From assembly GCA_018268695.1 (NCBI GenBank), contig JAFDWD010001064.1, forward strand, positions 1 to 14,283: DNA of 14,283 nt, given 5' to 3'. Source of the stretch: Actinomycetota bacterium. GTDB taxonomy: Bacteria; Actinomycetota; Thermoleophilia; Solirubrobacterales; 70-9. The notes under the pieces were generated by a model. The model worked only from the letters and a program-made list of their open reading frames with translations, was not told the DNA's origin and did no database searches. Positions 6,067-13,124 of the stretch are shown here, in pieces (positions within the stretch are counted from its first letter, which is position 1; each line of letters starts with the position of its first letter). The translations under genes were made by a program, and so were the position numbers.

Positions 6067-7355
6067 TGAACGCCGCGGCGCCCGCCTTCCGCGAGCTGAC
6101 GCCGGCCCTGATCCGGGGCCGGCGCGGCTCGGTGGTCGAGCTCGCCGACGGGGAGCCGGCGCCCGGCCTCGGCGGGACGCTCGTCCACCACGTCTTCGAC
6201 GACGGCGGCGTGCGGCGCGAGTCGACCGCGGCGATCACCTCGGTGCCCGAGGGCGTGGCGTTCGCCCCGGCGCTCGTCTGCCGCGATCGCGATCGGCTCG
6301 GCAACGCGGCGCCCGCGCAGCTGCCCGCCGAGCGCTGGGAGCAGACGGAGCTCGAGAGCACCGCCTTCAACCGCCGCTATCGCCTCCTGACCCTGGCCGG
6401 CCAGGACCCGATCTACGTGCGGGAGATCTTCTCGCCTTCGCTGATCGCCTGGCTCGCCCACGACGTGCCGGCGGGCTTCTCCTTCGAGCTGAACGAGCGC
6501 CACCTGGTCGTCGTCCTGCCCGGCCACCTGCCGCTCGGCCCGGAGACCGAGAGGCTCTGCGGGCTCGCCGCCGAGCTCGCCCGCCGCCTGCGCGAGGAGG
6601 CCGAGGAGGAGCTCGAGGGCGGCAACCTCTTCGACGAGACCGAGAAGCTCGCCGACATCGAGGCGAACCTCGGCCGGGTGCGCTTCGAGCGCCCGCCGGC
6701 GAGCGCCGCGGGCGCGGTCGAAGCGTTCCGCGAGGCCGCCGCGTGGCGACCGACCGTGCTGGCGCGGGGCGCCTTCTGGGGCATCGTCGGCTTCGCGATC
6801 GCCGGTGTTCCCGTCGCCTTCTTCAACCCGTTCGTCGCCGTCCTCACCGGCCTGGCCGGCGCTGCGTTCGGCTTCTGGCTCGGCCGCATCATGGCCGCCG
6901 CCGACTACAGCTGGGGACGCGCCTCGGTGCGCCGCCTCGGCCTCGAGGCCTTCGTCCGCGGCTACGCCGACTCTCACGCGATGCGGCTCGAGGACCGCTG
7001 GCGCTTCCACTCCCGCCACCGCGACCTGCCGCTGCCCGGGATCGCCGACCACGTGCTGGCGCCGCGCGCCGGCGAGGGCCCGCTCTTCGTGATCCTCGGC
7101 GACGCCGCCGAGCTGCGCAGCCAGGGCGTCGAAGTCGCCTGGGCCTCGGCGCAGCCGATGGCGGCCGTTGCCCTCGTCGCCGAGCTGCCGCCGGCGGCGC
7201 TCGCGCGCCTGGATGACCTCGAGCCTCCGTCCGGCCTCCAGGTCGAGACCTCGCCCTCGGCGGCGGTCGTCTGGCGCCGGGTCCCCGGCAATCTGGCGCT
7301 GACGACGCGCGGTTGCGACGAGTTCCGCGCCGCCGCCGCGGCGCTAATCGCGTAG
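6066..7355 (+). CDS. Hypothetical membrane protein with a hydrophobic hairpin, translationally coupled
   Basis: This is a 429-residue protein without a named family that I can assign. The N-terminal half (about 1-165) looks soluble and beta-rich. Residues 97-150 (STAFNRRYRLLT, then FSPSLIAWL, then FELNERHLVVVLPG) recall the FNRRF...WLL...FEL pattern of DUF3137-like proteins. An acidic amphipathic helix follows (165-200). Two closely spaced hydrophobic segments (about 233-252 and 255-274) contain a Gly/Ala-rich turn. A C-terminal soluble domain (about 285-429) follows. Both soluble parts would face the same side if the two segments form a hairpin. The ATG overlaps the upstream stop (TGATG), so translation is coupled. 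Its 3' end overlaps the 3' end of the converging NarL-type regulator by 12 bases. Function unknown. Confidence 0.72.
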   Translation: MNAAAPAFRELTPALIRGRRGSVVELADGEPAPGLGGTLVHHVFDDGGVRRESTAAITSVPEGVAFAPALVCRDRDRLGNAAPAQLPAERWEQTELESTAFNRRYRLLTLAGQDPIYVREIFSPSLIAWLAHDVPAGFSFELNERHLVVVLPGHLPLGPETERLCGLAAELARRLREEAEEELEGGNLFDETEKLADIEANLGRVRFERPPASAAGAVEAFREAAAWRPTVLARGAFWGIVGFAIAGVPVAFFNPFVAVLTGLAGAAFGFWLGRIMAAADYSWGRASVRRLGLEAFVRGYADSHAMRLEDRWRFHSRHRDLPLPGIADHVLAPRAGEGPLFVILGDAAELRSQGVEVAWASAQPMAAVALVAELPPAALARLDDLEPPSGLQVETSPSAAVVWRRVPGNLALTTRGCDEFRAAAAALIA

Positions 7356-7988
7356 GTAGGCGAGCACCGCCAGGACGCGGCGGTGGCCGCCGTCGCCGTC
7401 GCTCAGCCCGAGCTTCTGAAAGATCGCGGTGACGTGGCGCTCGACCGCGCGCTCGGAGACGAAGATCCGCGCCGCGATCTCCTTGTTCGTCTGTCCTTCG
7501 GCCATCGCCGCCAGCACCTCGCGCTCGCGGTCGGTCAGCTCGTCGAGCGGCCCGTCCTGGCGGCGCCGGCCGAGCATCTGGCTGACCACCTCCGGGTCGA
7601 GCACCGAGCCGCCCTCGCCCACCCGGCGCACCGCGTCGACGAACCGGTCGACCTCGGCGACGCGGTCCTTCAGCAGGTAGCCGACGCCTTCGCTGCCGTC
7701 GGCGAGCAGGTCGACGGCGTAGTGCTCCTCGACGTACTGGGAGAGGATCAGCACGCCGATCCCCGGCAGCTCCTGGCGCATCGTCGCCGCGGCGCGCAGC
7801 CCGTCGTCGGTGTTTTCGGGAGGCATGCGGATGTCGACGATCGCGACGTCGGGCTTGTGGGCACGCACCTTGCGCAGCAGGTCCTCGGCGTCGCCGGCCT
7901 GGCCGACGACCTCGATCCCGGCGTCCTCCAGCAGGCGCACCGCGCCTTCGCGCAGCAGCACCGAGTCCTCGCCGATCACTACGCGCAT
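7344..7988 (-). CDS. NarL/LuxR-family response regulator
   Basis: This 214-residue DNA-binding response regulator is the expected output of the kinase just upstream. The receiver has acidic residues E7-D8, phospho-acceptor D52 (AIVDIRMPP), switch residue S83 (LILSQY) and conserved K107 (YLLKD). The C-terminal GerE-type HTH spans about 148-212, with LTDREREVLAAMAEG, TNKEIAARIFVSERAVERHV and FQKLGL. The length is normal for the NarL family. Its ATG lies inside the end of the kinase gene (10-base overlap), so the two are translationally coupled. Its target genes are not visible here. The stop overlaps the end of the converging membrane-protein gene, leaving no room for a terminator between them. 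Confidence 0.95.
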   Translation of the reverse strand: MRVVIGEDSVLLREGAVRLLEDAGIEVVGQAGDAEDLLRKVRAHKPDVAIVDIRMPPENTDDGLRAAATMRQELPGIGVLILSQYVEEHYAVDLLADGSEGVGYLLKDRVAEVDRFVDAVRRVGEGGSVLDPEVVSQMLGRRRQDGPLDELTDREREVLAAMAEGQTNKEIAARIFVSERAVERHVTAIFQKLGLSDGDGGHRRVLAVLAYLRD

Positions 7989-9388
7989 GGGATCACCGCG
8001 AGCAGGGTAGTGCCGTCGCCGGGCGGGCTGCGGACCTCGAGCCGGCCGCCGAGCGCGGCGACCCGGTCGTCGAGACCGCGCAGGCCGCCGCCCTCGGGGG
8101 CGGCGCCCCCGGGCCCGTCGTCGCGGACCTCGACCAACAGGCCGCCGTCCACCTCGCCGACGTTCACCCAGACCCCGCTCGCACCCTCGGCGTGCCGGGC
8201 GGCGTTGGTCATCCCCTCGGCGACGACGAAGTAGGCCGCCGCCTCCGCCGCGGCGGGATAGCGGGCGGCGGGGACGGCGACGATCTCGGCCGGGATCCGC
8301 GAGCGGGTGGCGAGGCCGCGCAGGGCCGGATCGAGGCCGCCCTCGGTGAGGACCGCGGGGTGGATGCCGCGGGCCAGCTCGCGCAGCTCGGCGATCGCCT
8401 CGCGCAGTTCGGTCGCCGCCTCGCCGAGCAGCTCACGCGCCACCGTCGGGTCCTCCTCGATCCGCCGCCCGGCCGCCTCCAACGTCATCGCGACGCTGAT
8501 CAGCTGCTGCTGGGCGCCGTCGTGGAGGTCGCGCTCGATCTTGCGGCGCGCCTCGTAGGAGGCGGTCACGAGGCGGGCGCGCGAGTCGCGTAGCTCGGCT
8601 TCGGCCCGCACCCGCTCGGTGATGTCGCGGAGGTGGCCGGTGAAGACCGGCTCGCCGGGGACGTCGATGCGGGTGATCGTCAGCTCGGCGGGGAAGGTCG
8701 AGCCGTCGCGCCGCATCGCCTCGACCTGGATGCGGCGGTCGAGCGCCCGCGGTCGGCCGGTGTCGAGATAACGGCGCAGGCCCTCGCGATGGCGTTCGCG
8801 CAGGGCGGGGGGGACGATCAGCTCGGCCATCTCGCGGCCGACCGCCTCGGCGGTCGCGTAGCCGAAGACCCGCTCGGCGGCGGGGTTGAACTCGATCACG
8901 TGACCGCGGTTGTCCATCGCAATGACGCAGTCGATCGAGGCCTCGAGCGTCGCCCGGTGGCGGCGCTCGACCGCGTCGCCGGACTCCTCCGCGCGGCGGC
9001 GCTCGATCAGCTGTCCCAGCAGTCCACCGACCACGGCGAGGCGATCGTCGAGATCGGGGTCGGCGACCGCGCGCCCGCCGCCCGAGAACCCCTCGATCTC
9101 CGCCACGACCCCGCGCTCGCTGCGCACCTCGAAGCGCAGGGCGGACTCCAGGCCGGGGCGGTCGGCGAGCAGGCCGGGGCGGTCCAGGTCGACGAACTCG
9201 GTGCCGTCGGCGGCGGCCCAGCGGGCGGTGCAACGCAGCGTCCCGGCGCCGTCCGTCGCCTCCCATACCGCGACCGCCTCGAGCCCGAGGGCGGTGCCGA
9301 TCGCCGCCAGCGAACGGCGGCAGGCGTCGTCGGTGTCGGCGGCTCCCCTGATCGCGCCCGCGACGATCTGCTCGATCCCGCTCCCCAT
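7979..9388 (-). CDS. GAF-PAS sensor histidine kinase, NarL partner type (HisKA_3)
   Basis: This 469-residue kinase starts with a GAF-like region (about 5-130, moderate certainty). A clear PAS domain follows (about 140-262: SIDCVIAMDNRG, IEFNPAAERVFGY, REMAELIVPP, then a PAC-like GHLRDITER). The dimerisation and phospho-acceptor region is of the HisKA_3 kind, with H289 in ERDLHDGAQQQL. The HATPase domain carries EGMTNAARHA with N395, VRDDGPGG (421-428) and GLRGLDDRV (435-443). I see no transmembrane segment, so it probably senses a cytosolic signal; neither GAF nor PAS shows an obvious heme or flavin signature. It sits five bases after the stand-alone receiver and overlaps the NarL-type regulator by 10 bases. 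This makes one operon and implies that one kinase serves two receivers. Confidence 0.95.
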   Translation of the reverse strand: MGSGIEQIVAGAIRGAADTDDACRRSLAAIGTALGLEAVAVWEATDGAGTLRCTARWAAADGTEFVDLDRPGLLADRPGLESALRFEVRSERGVVAEIEGFSGGGRAVADPDLDDRLAVVGGLLGQLIERRRAEESGDAVERRHRATLEASIDCVIAMDNRGHVIEFNPAAERVFGYATAEAVGREMAELIVPPALRERHREGLRRYLDTGRPRALDRRIQVEAMRRDGSTFPAELTITRIDVPGEPVFTGHLRDITERVRAEAELRDSRARLVTASYEARRKIERDLHDGAQQQLISVAMTLEAAGRRIEEDPTVARELLGEAATELREAIAELRELARGIHPAVLTEGGLDPALRGLATRSRIPAEIVAVPAARYPAAAEAAAYFVVAEGMTNAARHAEGASGVWVNVGEVDGGLLVEVRDDGPGGAAPEGGGLRGLDDRVAALGGRLEVRSPPGDGTTLLAVIPCA

Positions 9389-9393
9389 GACGG

Positions 9394-9750
9394 TCAGGAC
9401 TTTACGAGAGCGTCCAGTGCCGGGCCGCTCAGATCGAGCTTCGAGAGGAAGCCGCGGGCGCCGCTGGAGAGGGCGAGCTCACCGTAGTCGGCGCGCTCGT
9501 GACTGGAGATGACGACCAGGGCGAGGTCGGGGGAGCGCTCGTGGAGGCGCCGCGTCACCTCGATCCCGCTGATGTCGGGGAGGCCGACGTCGACGAGGAC
9601 GACGTCCGGGTCGCAGCGCTCCGCCTCGCGGAGCCCCGCCTCGCCGTCGGCCGCCTCGCCGACCACGTCCCAGCCCTCGGCCCCGAGCGCCCGCGCCGCG
9701 CTGCGGCGGAAGCCCTGGTGATCGTCGACGATGAGGACACGCCCCGGCAT
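9394..9750 (-). CDS. Stand-alone receiver-domain response regulator
   Basis: This 118-residue protein is a complete receiver with no output domain. Acidic pair D9-D10 (IVDDH), phospho-acceptor D54 (VLVDVGLPD), switch Ser at 82 or 83 (VVISSHE) and K104 (FLSKLDL) are all present, so it should accept phosphate. It is the first gene of the kinase operon and ends five bases before the kinase start. Stand-alone receivers beside NarL-type kinases can act as phosphate sinks, as competing outputs or through protein contacts; which applies here is unknown. The frame is not broken, as the stop follows a natural receiver end (GPALDALVKS). The ATG has no clear ribosome site, but a -10-like hexamer lies six bases upstream. 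Confidence 0.92.
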   Translation of the reverse strand: MPGRVLIVDDHQGFRRSAARALGAEGWDVVGEAADGEAGLREAERCDPDVVLVDVGLPDISGIEVTRRLHERSPDLALVVISSHERADYGELALSSGARGFLSKLDLSGPALDALVKS

Positions 9751-9766
9751 CGCCCGATCATGATCG
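9751..9766 (-). promoter_or_regulatory. Possible leaderless promoter and 12-bp palindrome of the two-component operon
   Basis: On the minus strand CATGAT (9762-9757) is a fair -10 match and lies six bases before the ATG of the receiver gene. It is embedded in the perfect 12-bp palindrome CGATCATGATCG (9755-9766), which could be a regulator site. The -35 region is weak. The remainder of 9767-9949, shared with the divergent secreted-protein gene, shows only GC-rich inverted repeats. Confidence 0.35.
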
Positions 9767-9795
9767 CGGACCGAGATCGGAACCAGGGGGGCGAT

Positions 9796-9813
9796 CCGCC
9801 GGCGGGCCGGCGG
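9796..9813. repeat. GC-rich inverted repeat in the divergent intergenic region
   Basis: CCGCCGG (9796-9802) and CCGGCGG (9807-9813) form a seven-pair stem around CGGG. AAAA follows on the plus strand, so it is not a terminator in either direction. It lies between the divergent receiver gene and secreted-protein gene and could affect the long leader of the latter; chance formation in such GC-rich DNA is equally possible. Confidence 0.35.
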
Positions 9814-9949
9814 AAAACCGAAGGTCGGCCGGCGCGGGCGCGACGCGAGGTCGGCGCCTTACCCCATGGATCGGTGGGGCGGCGGACGAGATCGTGGCCG
9901 GGTCCAGAACAGCGGCTCCGACGCGGGGCCCCTTCCGAACGGAGTCCAG

Positions 9950-11158
9950 ATGTCCAGGAAGTCCTACGACACCTACGAACTGCAGCCCGACGGCACCGTC
10001 GGCCGCCCCCGGCGGAGCCGCCGCGGGCGCCTCTTCAGCATCCTGCTCGCGATGTTCGGCTTCTCCCTGGCCCTGATCGTCGCCCCCGCCGCCGAGGCGG
10101 AGACCATCTCGATCGGCGAAGTCGCGCCGGCCGGCATCAACGGCGGCTGCTTCAGCTGCATCTCCTTCCAGCTCCAGAACGCTCCCGGCACCACCTCCTA
10201 CAGCGTGCCGCCGGGCCAATGGACCCTTGAATCCTGGTCGGGCCAGGGCGGGCTGAAAGAAGGAACCGTCCGGCTGGAGATCTTCCGGCCGGCCGCCGAA
10301 CCGGGCCAGTACGAACTGGCCGCCCAGTCGCCCTTCGAGACCGTTCCCGCCGCGACCCTCTCGACCTTCCCCGTCTCCATCCCGGTCCAAGGCGGCGACG
10401 TGATCGGGATCATGACCGGCGTCGGCAGCTACTACCCGCCGTCTGCCCTGTCCCCTGACCTCAACGACATCGACCTCGGCGTCTCCGGCTACCCGCTGGT
10501 CGGCGATTCCGTCGGCCCTGGGACCGCCCACGCGACCAGCACCTTCGGAGCGCGTCGCGTCAACGTCGCCGCGACGTTGAGCCGCCCTGACCTGACGCCG
10601 CCGCCGACCTCGTCCCCGGGCCCGTCGCCGAGCTTGGTCCAGACCCTCAGCGTCTTCCCCGAAGGCAACGGCACGATCGCCTCGACCGGCGGTCAGCTCC
10701 ACTGCCCGGACGCTTGCGCGGCGGCCGTCCCCGTCGGCACCGGCATGACGATCGTCGCCACGCCCGGGCCGCGCGCCGAATTCGTCGGCTGGACCGGCGC
10801 CTGTGCCGGCATCGGCCCGACCTGCACCGTCACCGTCGACAAGGAACTGCGGGCGAACGCGAAATTCCTGCCGAGCCACGCCTTCACCCTCGGCAAGGTG
10901 AAGCGCCGCAAGGCGGGCACGGTCCAGACCGCCACGGTCGAGAACTCCGGCTCGGTAAGCATCGCCGGCAAGGGAGTCGTCGCCGGCAAGGTCGCCGCGA
11001 AGAAGGCCGGGAAGGTGAAGCTGCCGCTGGTCGCCCGCGGCGCGACCCTGCGCAAGCTGGAGACCGACGGCGTCGCCAAGACCCTCGTCCGGGTCACCTA
11101 CCGCCCCGACGGTGGGACGCCGAAGATAGTCACCGAGACGGTGACCATCCACGGCTGA
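9950..11158 (+). CDS. Secreted protein with a divergent InlB-type repeat domain
   Basis: This is a 402-residue exported protein. Residues 1-27 are charged and unusually long before a hydrophobic segment (28-46); AEA (48-50) is a plausible signal-peptidase site. The mature N-terminal domain (about 51-210) starts with a CFSC pair (C67, C70) and looks beta-rich. A Pro/Ser/Thr linker follows (211-227). Residues about 230-306 match the divergent InlB B-repeat pattern: VFPEGNGTI, C252 and C256, ATPGPRAEFVGWTGAC (C285) and C292, which would give two disulfides. The C-terminal part (308-402) is Lys/Val-rich and basic. A wall or surface role is likely, but the ligand is unknown. GGAG five bases before the ATG at 9950 decides the start; the frame extends to 9866 without a ribosome site. 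Confidence 0.82.
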   Translation: MSRKSYDTYELQPDGTVGRPRRSRRGRLFSILLAMFGFSLALIVAPAAEAETISIGEVAPAGINGGCFSCISFQLQNAPGTTSYSVPPGQWTLESWSGQGGLKEGTVRLEIFRPAAEPGQYELAAQSPFETVPAATLSTFPVSIPVQGGDVIGIMTGVGSYYPPSALSPDLNDIDLGVSGYPLVGDSVGPGTAHATSTFGARRVNVAATLSRPDLTPPPTSSPGPSPSLVQTLSVFPEGNGTIASTGGQLHCPDACAAAVPVGTGMTIVATPGPRAEFVGWTGACAGIGPTCTVTVDKELRANAKFLPSHAFTLGKVKRRKAGTVQTATVENSGSVSIAGKGVVAGKVAAKKAGKVKLPLVARGATLRKLETDGVAKTLVRVTYRPDGGTPKIVTETVTIHG

Positions 11159-11172
11159 TCACCGGATCACCT

Positions 11173-11210
11173 TCCGAGCTTAGGGGCCAGATATGGCCCC
11201 TAAGCTCGGA
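11173..11210. terminator. Perfect 17-bp hairpin between convergent genes
   Basis: TCCGAGCTTAGGGGCCA (11173-11189) pairs exactly with TGGCCCCTAAGCTCGGA (11194-11210) around the loop GATA. It begins 15 bases after the secreted-protein stop and ends 13 bases before the small secreted protein's stop. Being symmetric, it can serve both converging transcripts. There is no T-run on either side, so it would be a stem-only terminator or 3'-end stabiliser of the kind proposed for GC-rich actinobacteria. Confidence 0.8.
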
Positions 11211-11223
11211 CGCTCACGAGGGG

Positions 11224-11586
11224 TCAGGTGTGGTTCGGCCCGTCGTCGTGGCCGCCGCCATGGCCGCCGGAGGAGGACCGGGCCTGGATCTGGGTCGCCA
11301 CCCAGGTGCCGCTCGCGTCGTTGGCGACGATCTCGACCGCCAGGCCCTTCGTCAGGCCGGAGAATCCGCCCGCGATCCGCTCGAACTTGGTCCGGGCGTT
11401 GACCGTGAAGGTCAGACGGGCGCCGCTCTCGGAGCGGACCAGGACGGTCTTGGCCGCCGAGTCCTTCGAGATGACGGTGGCGTCGACGTGTCGGACGGCC
11501 GCCTGGGCCCCGACCGCGAAGACCGTCGCTCCCAGCGCCGCGCAGACGGCACCGATGACAAAAATGGACGAAACACGCTTCCTCAT
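11224..11586 (-). CDS. Small secreted protein, DUF5666-like, His-rich tail
   Basis: This is a 120-residue protein with a typical signal peptide (residues 1-29: basic MRKR, a hydrophobic core, then AQA before A30). The mature part (about 32-102) is a single beta-rich domain: VDATVISKD, KTVLVRSESG, LTFTVNARTKF, GLAVEIVAND, WVATQIQA. This pattern resembles DUF5666-type OB-like domains, although I cannot confirm it. The tail (103-120) is Gly/His/Asp-rich (SSGGHGGGHDDG) and may bind metal ions. AAGGGG lies about eight bases before the ATG. It follows the MFS exporter gene on the same strand after 82 bases, so it may be co-transcribed, but a separate promoter is possible. Its function is unknown. 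Confidence 0.78.
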   Translation of the reverse strand: MRKRVSSIFVIGAVCAALGATVFAVGAQAAVRHVDATVISKDSAAKTVLVRSESGARLTFTVNARTKFERIAGGFSGLTKGLAVEIVANDASGTWVATQIQARSSSGGHGGGHDDGPNHT

Positions 11587-11668
11587 TGAGATTTCCCCTT
11601 CGGAGGATGAGTTTGCTTTCGGTGGCCTACGAGGGGATCGATACGCAGGTTCAGATGGGTGAAGATCG

Positions 11669-13057
11669 TCAGGCCGCGGGCGTCTCGCCGGTCATCGTCG
11701 ACCGCGCCAGGCCGGTGTCGATCAGGGTCCAGGCGAGGATCGCGCCGATCGCGGCGAGGACGGTGGCCGCCAGGTAGGCGTCGTGGAAGGCTTCGGTCGC
11801 GGTGCCGCCGGCGCCGGCGACGACCGTGGTGACGATGGCGATGTTGATCGCGATCGAGGACTGGCGCTGGGCGTTGTAGATGGCGGCGGCGTGGCCGGTG
11901 TCGGCGCTCGAGATGTGGGTGAACATCGAGGTCTGGATGGCGAGGAAGGCGGCGCAGTTGCCGAGGCCGCCGAAGAACATCAGGCCGCGGACGAACCAGA
12001 GGTCTGTCGAGGCGTCGACGAGCAGGAAGAGGGCGAGGTAGACGGTCAGCGCGATGGCGCCGAGGCCGCACATGATGCGGGGACCGACGCGGGGGTAGAG
12101 GCGGGCGAAGGTGAGCGAGCCGACCGCGACGCCGACCGCCTCGAGGAAGGTCGTCGTCCCCGACTCGATCGGCGACTGGCCCATCACCTGCTGGAGGAAG
12201 ATCGGGGTGAGGTAGAGGCTGCCGAGGAAGACGCCGGTGGTGAGCGCGAAGACGATGTTGGTCGAGCGCAGGAGGGGGTCGCGGAGGAGGCGCAGGCGCA
12301 GGATCGGGTCCGGCTTGCGGAGCGAGTCGACGGCGAAGGCCCAGAGCAGGACGATCCCGGCGATGCCGCTGGCGACGATCTCCGGTGAGGTCCAGCCGAG
12401 CACCGACCCCTCGCTGATCGCGTAGAGGAGCGCGCTCAGTCCCGCGCCCGAGAGCACGAGGCCCAGCCAGTCGAGCCGTCCGCCGGGCGAGGGCCGGTGC
12501 TCGGGGACGAAGAGCCAGGCGAAGACGAGCATCGCGATCCCCACCGGCAGGTTGATGAAGAAGACCCAGCGCCAGGAGAGCGTCTCGGTGAGCACGCCGC
12601 CGATGATCGGCGCCGAGGCCGGGCCGAGGAGGATCGGCAGGATCACGATGCGGGCGACCCGCGCCCGGCGCTCCGGGCCGTAGGCGCGGAAGAGCATCGC
12701 GGTGCCGGTCGGCACCAGGAGGCCGCCGCCGACGCCCTGCACGGCGCGCGCCGCGATCAGCTGCGGCAGCGACTGGGCGGCGCCGCAGAGCGCCGAGGCA
12801 ACGGTGAAGATGGCGAGCGCGGTGAGGTAGGTCCGCTTGGTCCCGAGCCGATCGCCAATCCAGCCCGAGGCCGGGATCACCACCGCCAGCGTCAGCACGT
12901 AGGCGATCACGGTCCACTGCACGTCCGAGAGGGGCGCGCCGAAATCGTGCGACAGCGTCGGCAGGGCGACGTTGACGATCTGCATGTCGATCGCCGTCAT
13001 CAGCAGGGCACTGACGTAGGCGACGACTACCGCCCGCGCCGGGGAAGGGGAAGGCAC
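11669..13057 (-). CDS. MFS drug exporter, DHA2 (EmrB/QacA) type
   Basis: This 462-residue protein has about 14 hydrophobic segments, as expected for DHA2 proton antiporters that expel drugs or other hydrophobic compounds. D24 lies in the first segment (LLMTAIDMQIVNVALP). Motif A is GWIGDRLGTKRTYL (65-78). R104 in ARAVQGVGGG matches motif B. ILLGPASAPIIGG (142-154) is the antiporter motif C. WRWVFFINLPVG (162-173) is also typical. The length is slightly short for the family but no segment is missing. The GTG start has no ribosome site; TAGGTT lies six bases upstream, suggesting a leaderless mRNA. It diverges from a GntR-type regulator 67 bases away, the classic arrangement of a local repressor and its efflux target. 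The substrate cannot be read from the sequence. Confidence 0.94.
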   Translation of the reverse strand: MPSPSPARAVVVAYVSALLMTAIDMQIVNVALPTLSHDFGAPLSDVQWTVIAYVLTLAVVIPASGWIGDRLGTKRTYLTALAIFTVASALCGAAQSLPQLIAARAVQGVGGGLLVPTGTAMLFRAYGPERRARVARIVILPILLGPASAPIIGGVLTETLSWRWVFFINLPVGIAMLVFAWLFVPEHRPSPGGRLDWLGLVLSGAGLSALLYAISEGSVLGWTSPEIVASGIAGIVLLWAFAVDSLRKPDPILRLRLLRDPLLRSTNIVFALTTGVFLGSLYLTPIFLQQVMGQSPIESGTTTFLEAVGVAVGSLTFARLYPRVGPRIMCGLGAIALTVYLALFLLVDASTDLWFVRGLMFFGGLGNCAAFLAIQTSMFTHISSADTGHAAAIYNAQRQSSIAINIAIVTTVVAGAGGTATEAFHDAYLAATVLAAIGAILAWTLIDTGLARSTMTGETPAA

Positions 13058-13069
13058 CGACGCAACCTA
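13058..13069 (-). promoter_or_regulatory. -10-like hexamer before the MFS exporter start
   Basis: On the minus strand TAGGTT (13069-13064) lies six bases before the GTG. There is no Shine-Dalgarno sequence. The -35 is poor; GGTCAA, the complement of the regulator's own -35, lies 18 bases upstream. The exporter and regulator promoters therefore lie back to back and overlap. Confidence 0.5.
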
Positions 13070-13087
13070 GAGGGTCGACGCCCCTCG

Positions 13088-13117
13088 TTGACCGATTGCC
13101 AGGCAACTTCCTAGACT
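13088..13117 (+). promoter_or_regulatory. Promoter of the GntR-type regulator with embedded palindrome
   Basis: TTGACC (13088-13093) and TAGACT (13112-13117), 18 bases apart, form a good vegetative-type promoter. TAGACT lies seven bases before the ATG, so the mRNA is probably leaderless. The 11-bp palindrome TTGCCAGGCAA (13096-13106) fills the spacer and is also upstream of the MFS -10. It is the best candidate operator for the regulator; that link is inference. Confidence 0.65.
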
Positions 13118-13124
13118 CGCTCCG

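Noticed and set aside
5862..7052. 396-codon minus-strand frame opposite the unknown coupled pair
   Set aside because: Composition biased to Gly/Glu/Arg/Ala with no domain; the plus-strand pair has coupling and membrane segments.
9866..9949. Upstream ATG for the secreted repeat protein
   Set aside because: No ribosome site; GGAG is placed correctly before the ATG at 9950, which gives a better export signal.
9767..9949. Riboswitch in the long leader of the secreted repeat protein
   Set aside because: I looked for c-di-GMP and c-di-AMP type cores and saw none; only GC-rich inverted repeats and a GGTCGGC direct repeat that may be chance.
9758..11152. 464-codon minus-strand frame opposite the secreted repeat protein
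   Set aside because: Gly/Asp/Arg-rich shadow without motifs; the plus-strand frame has a ribosome site, signal peptide and repeat domain.
11157..11171. Tandem GATCACC repeat after the secreted-protein stop
   Set aside because: Only two short copies and no context suggesting an attachment or insertion site.
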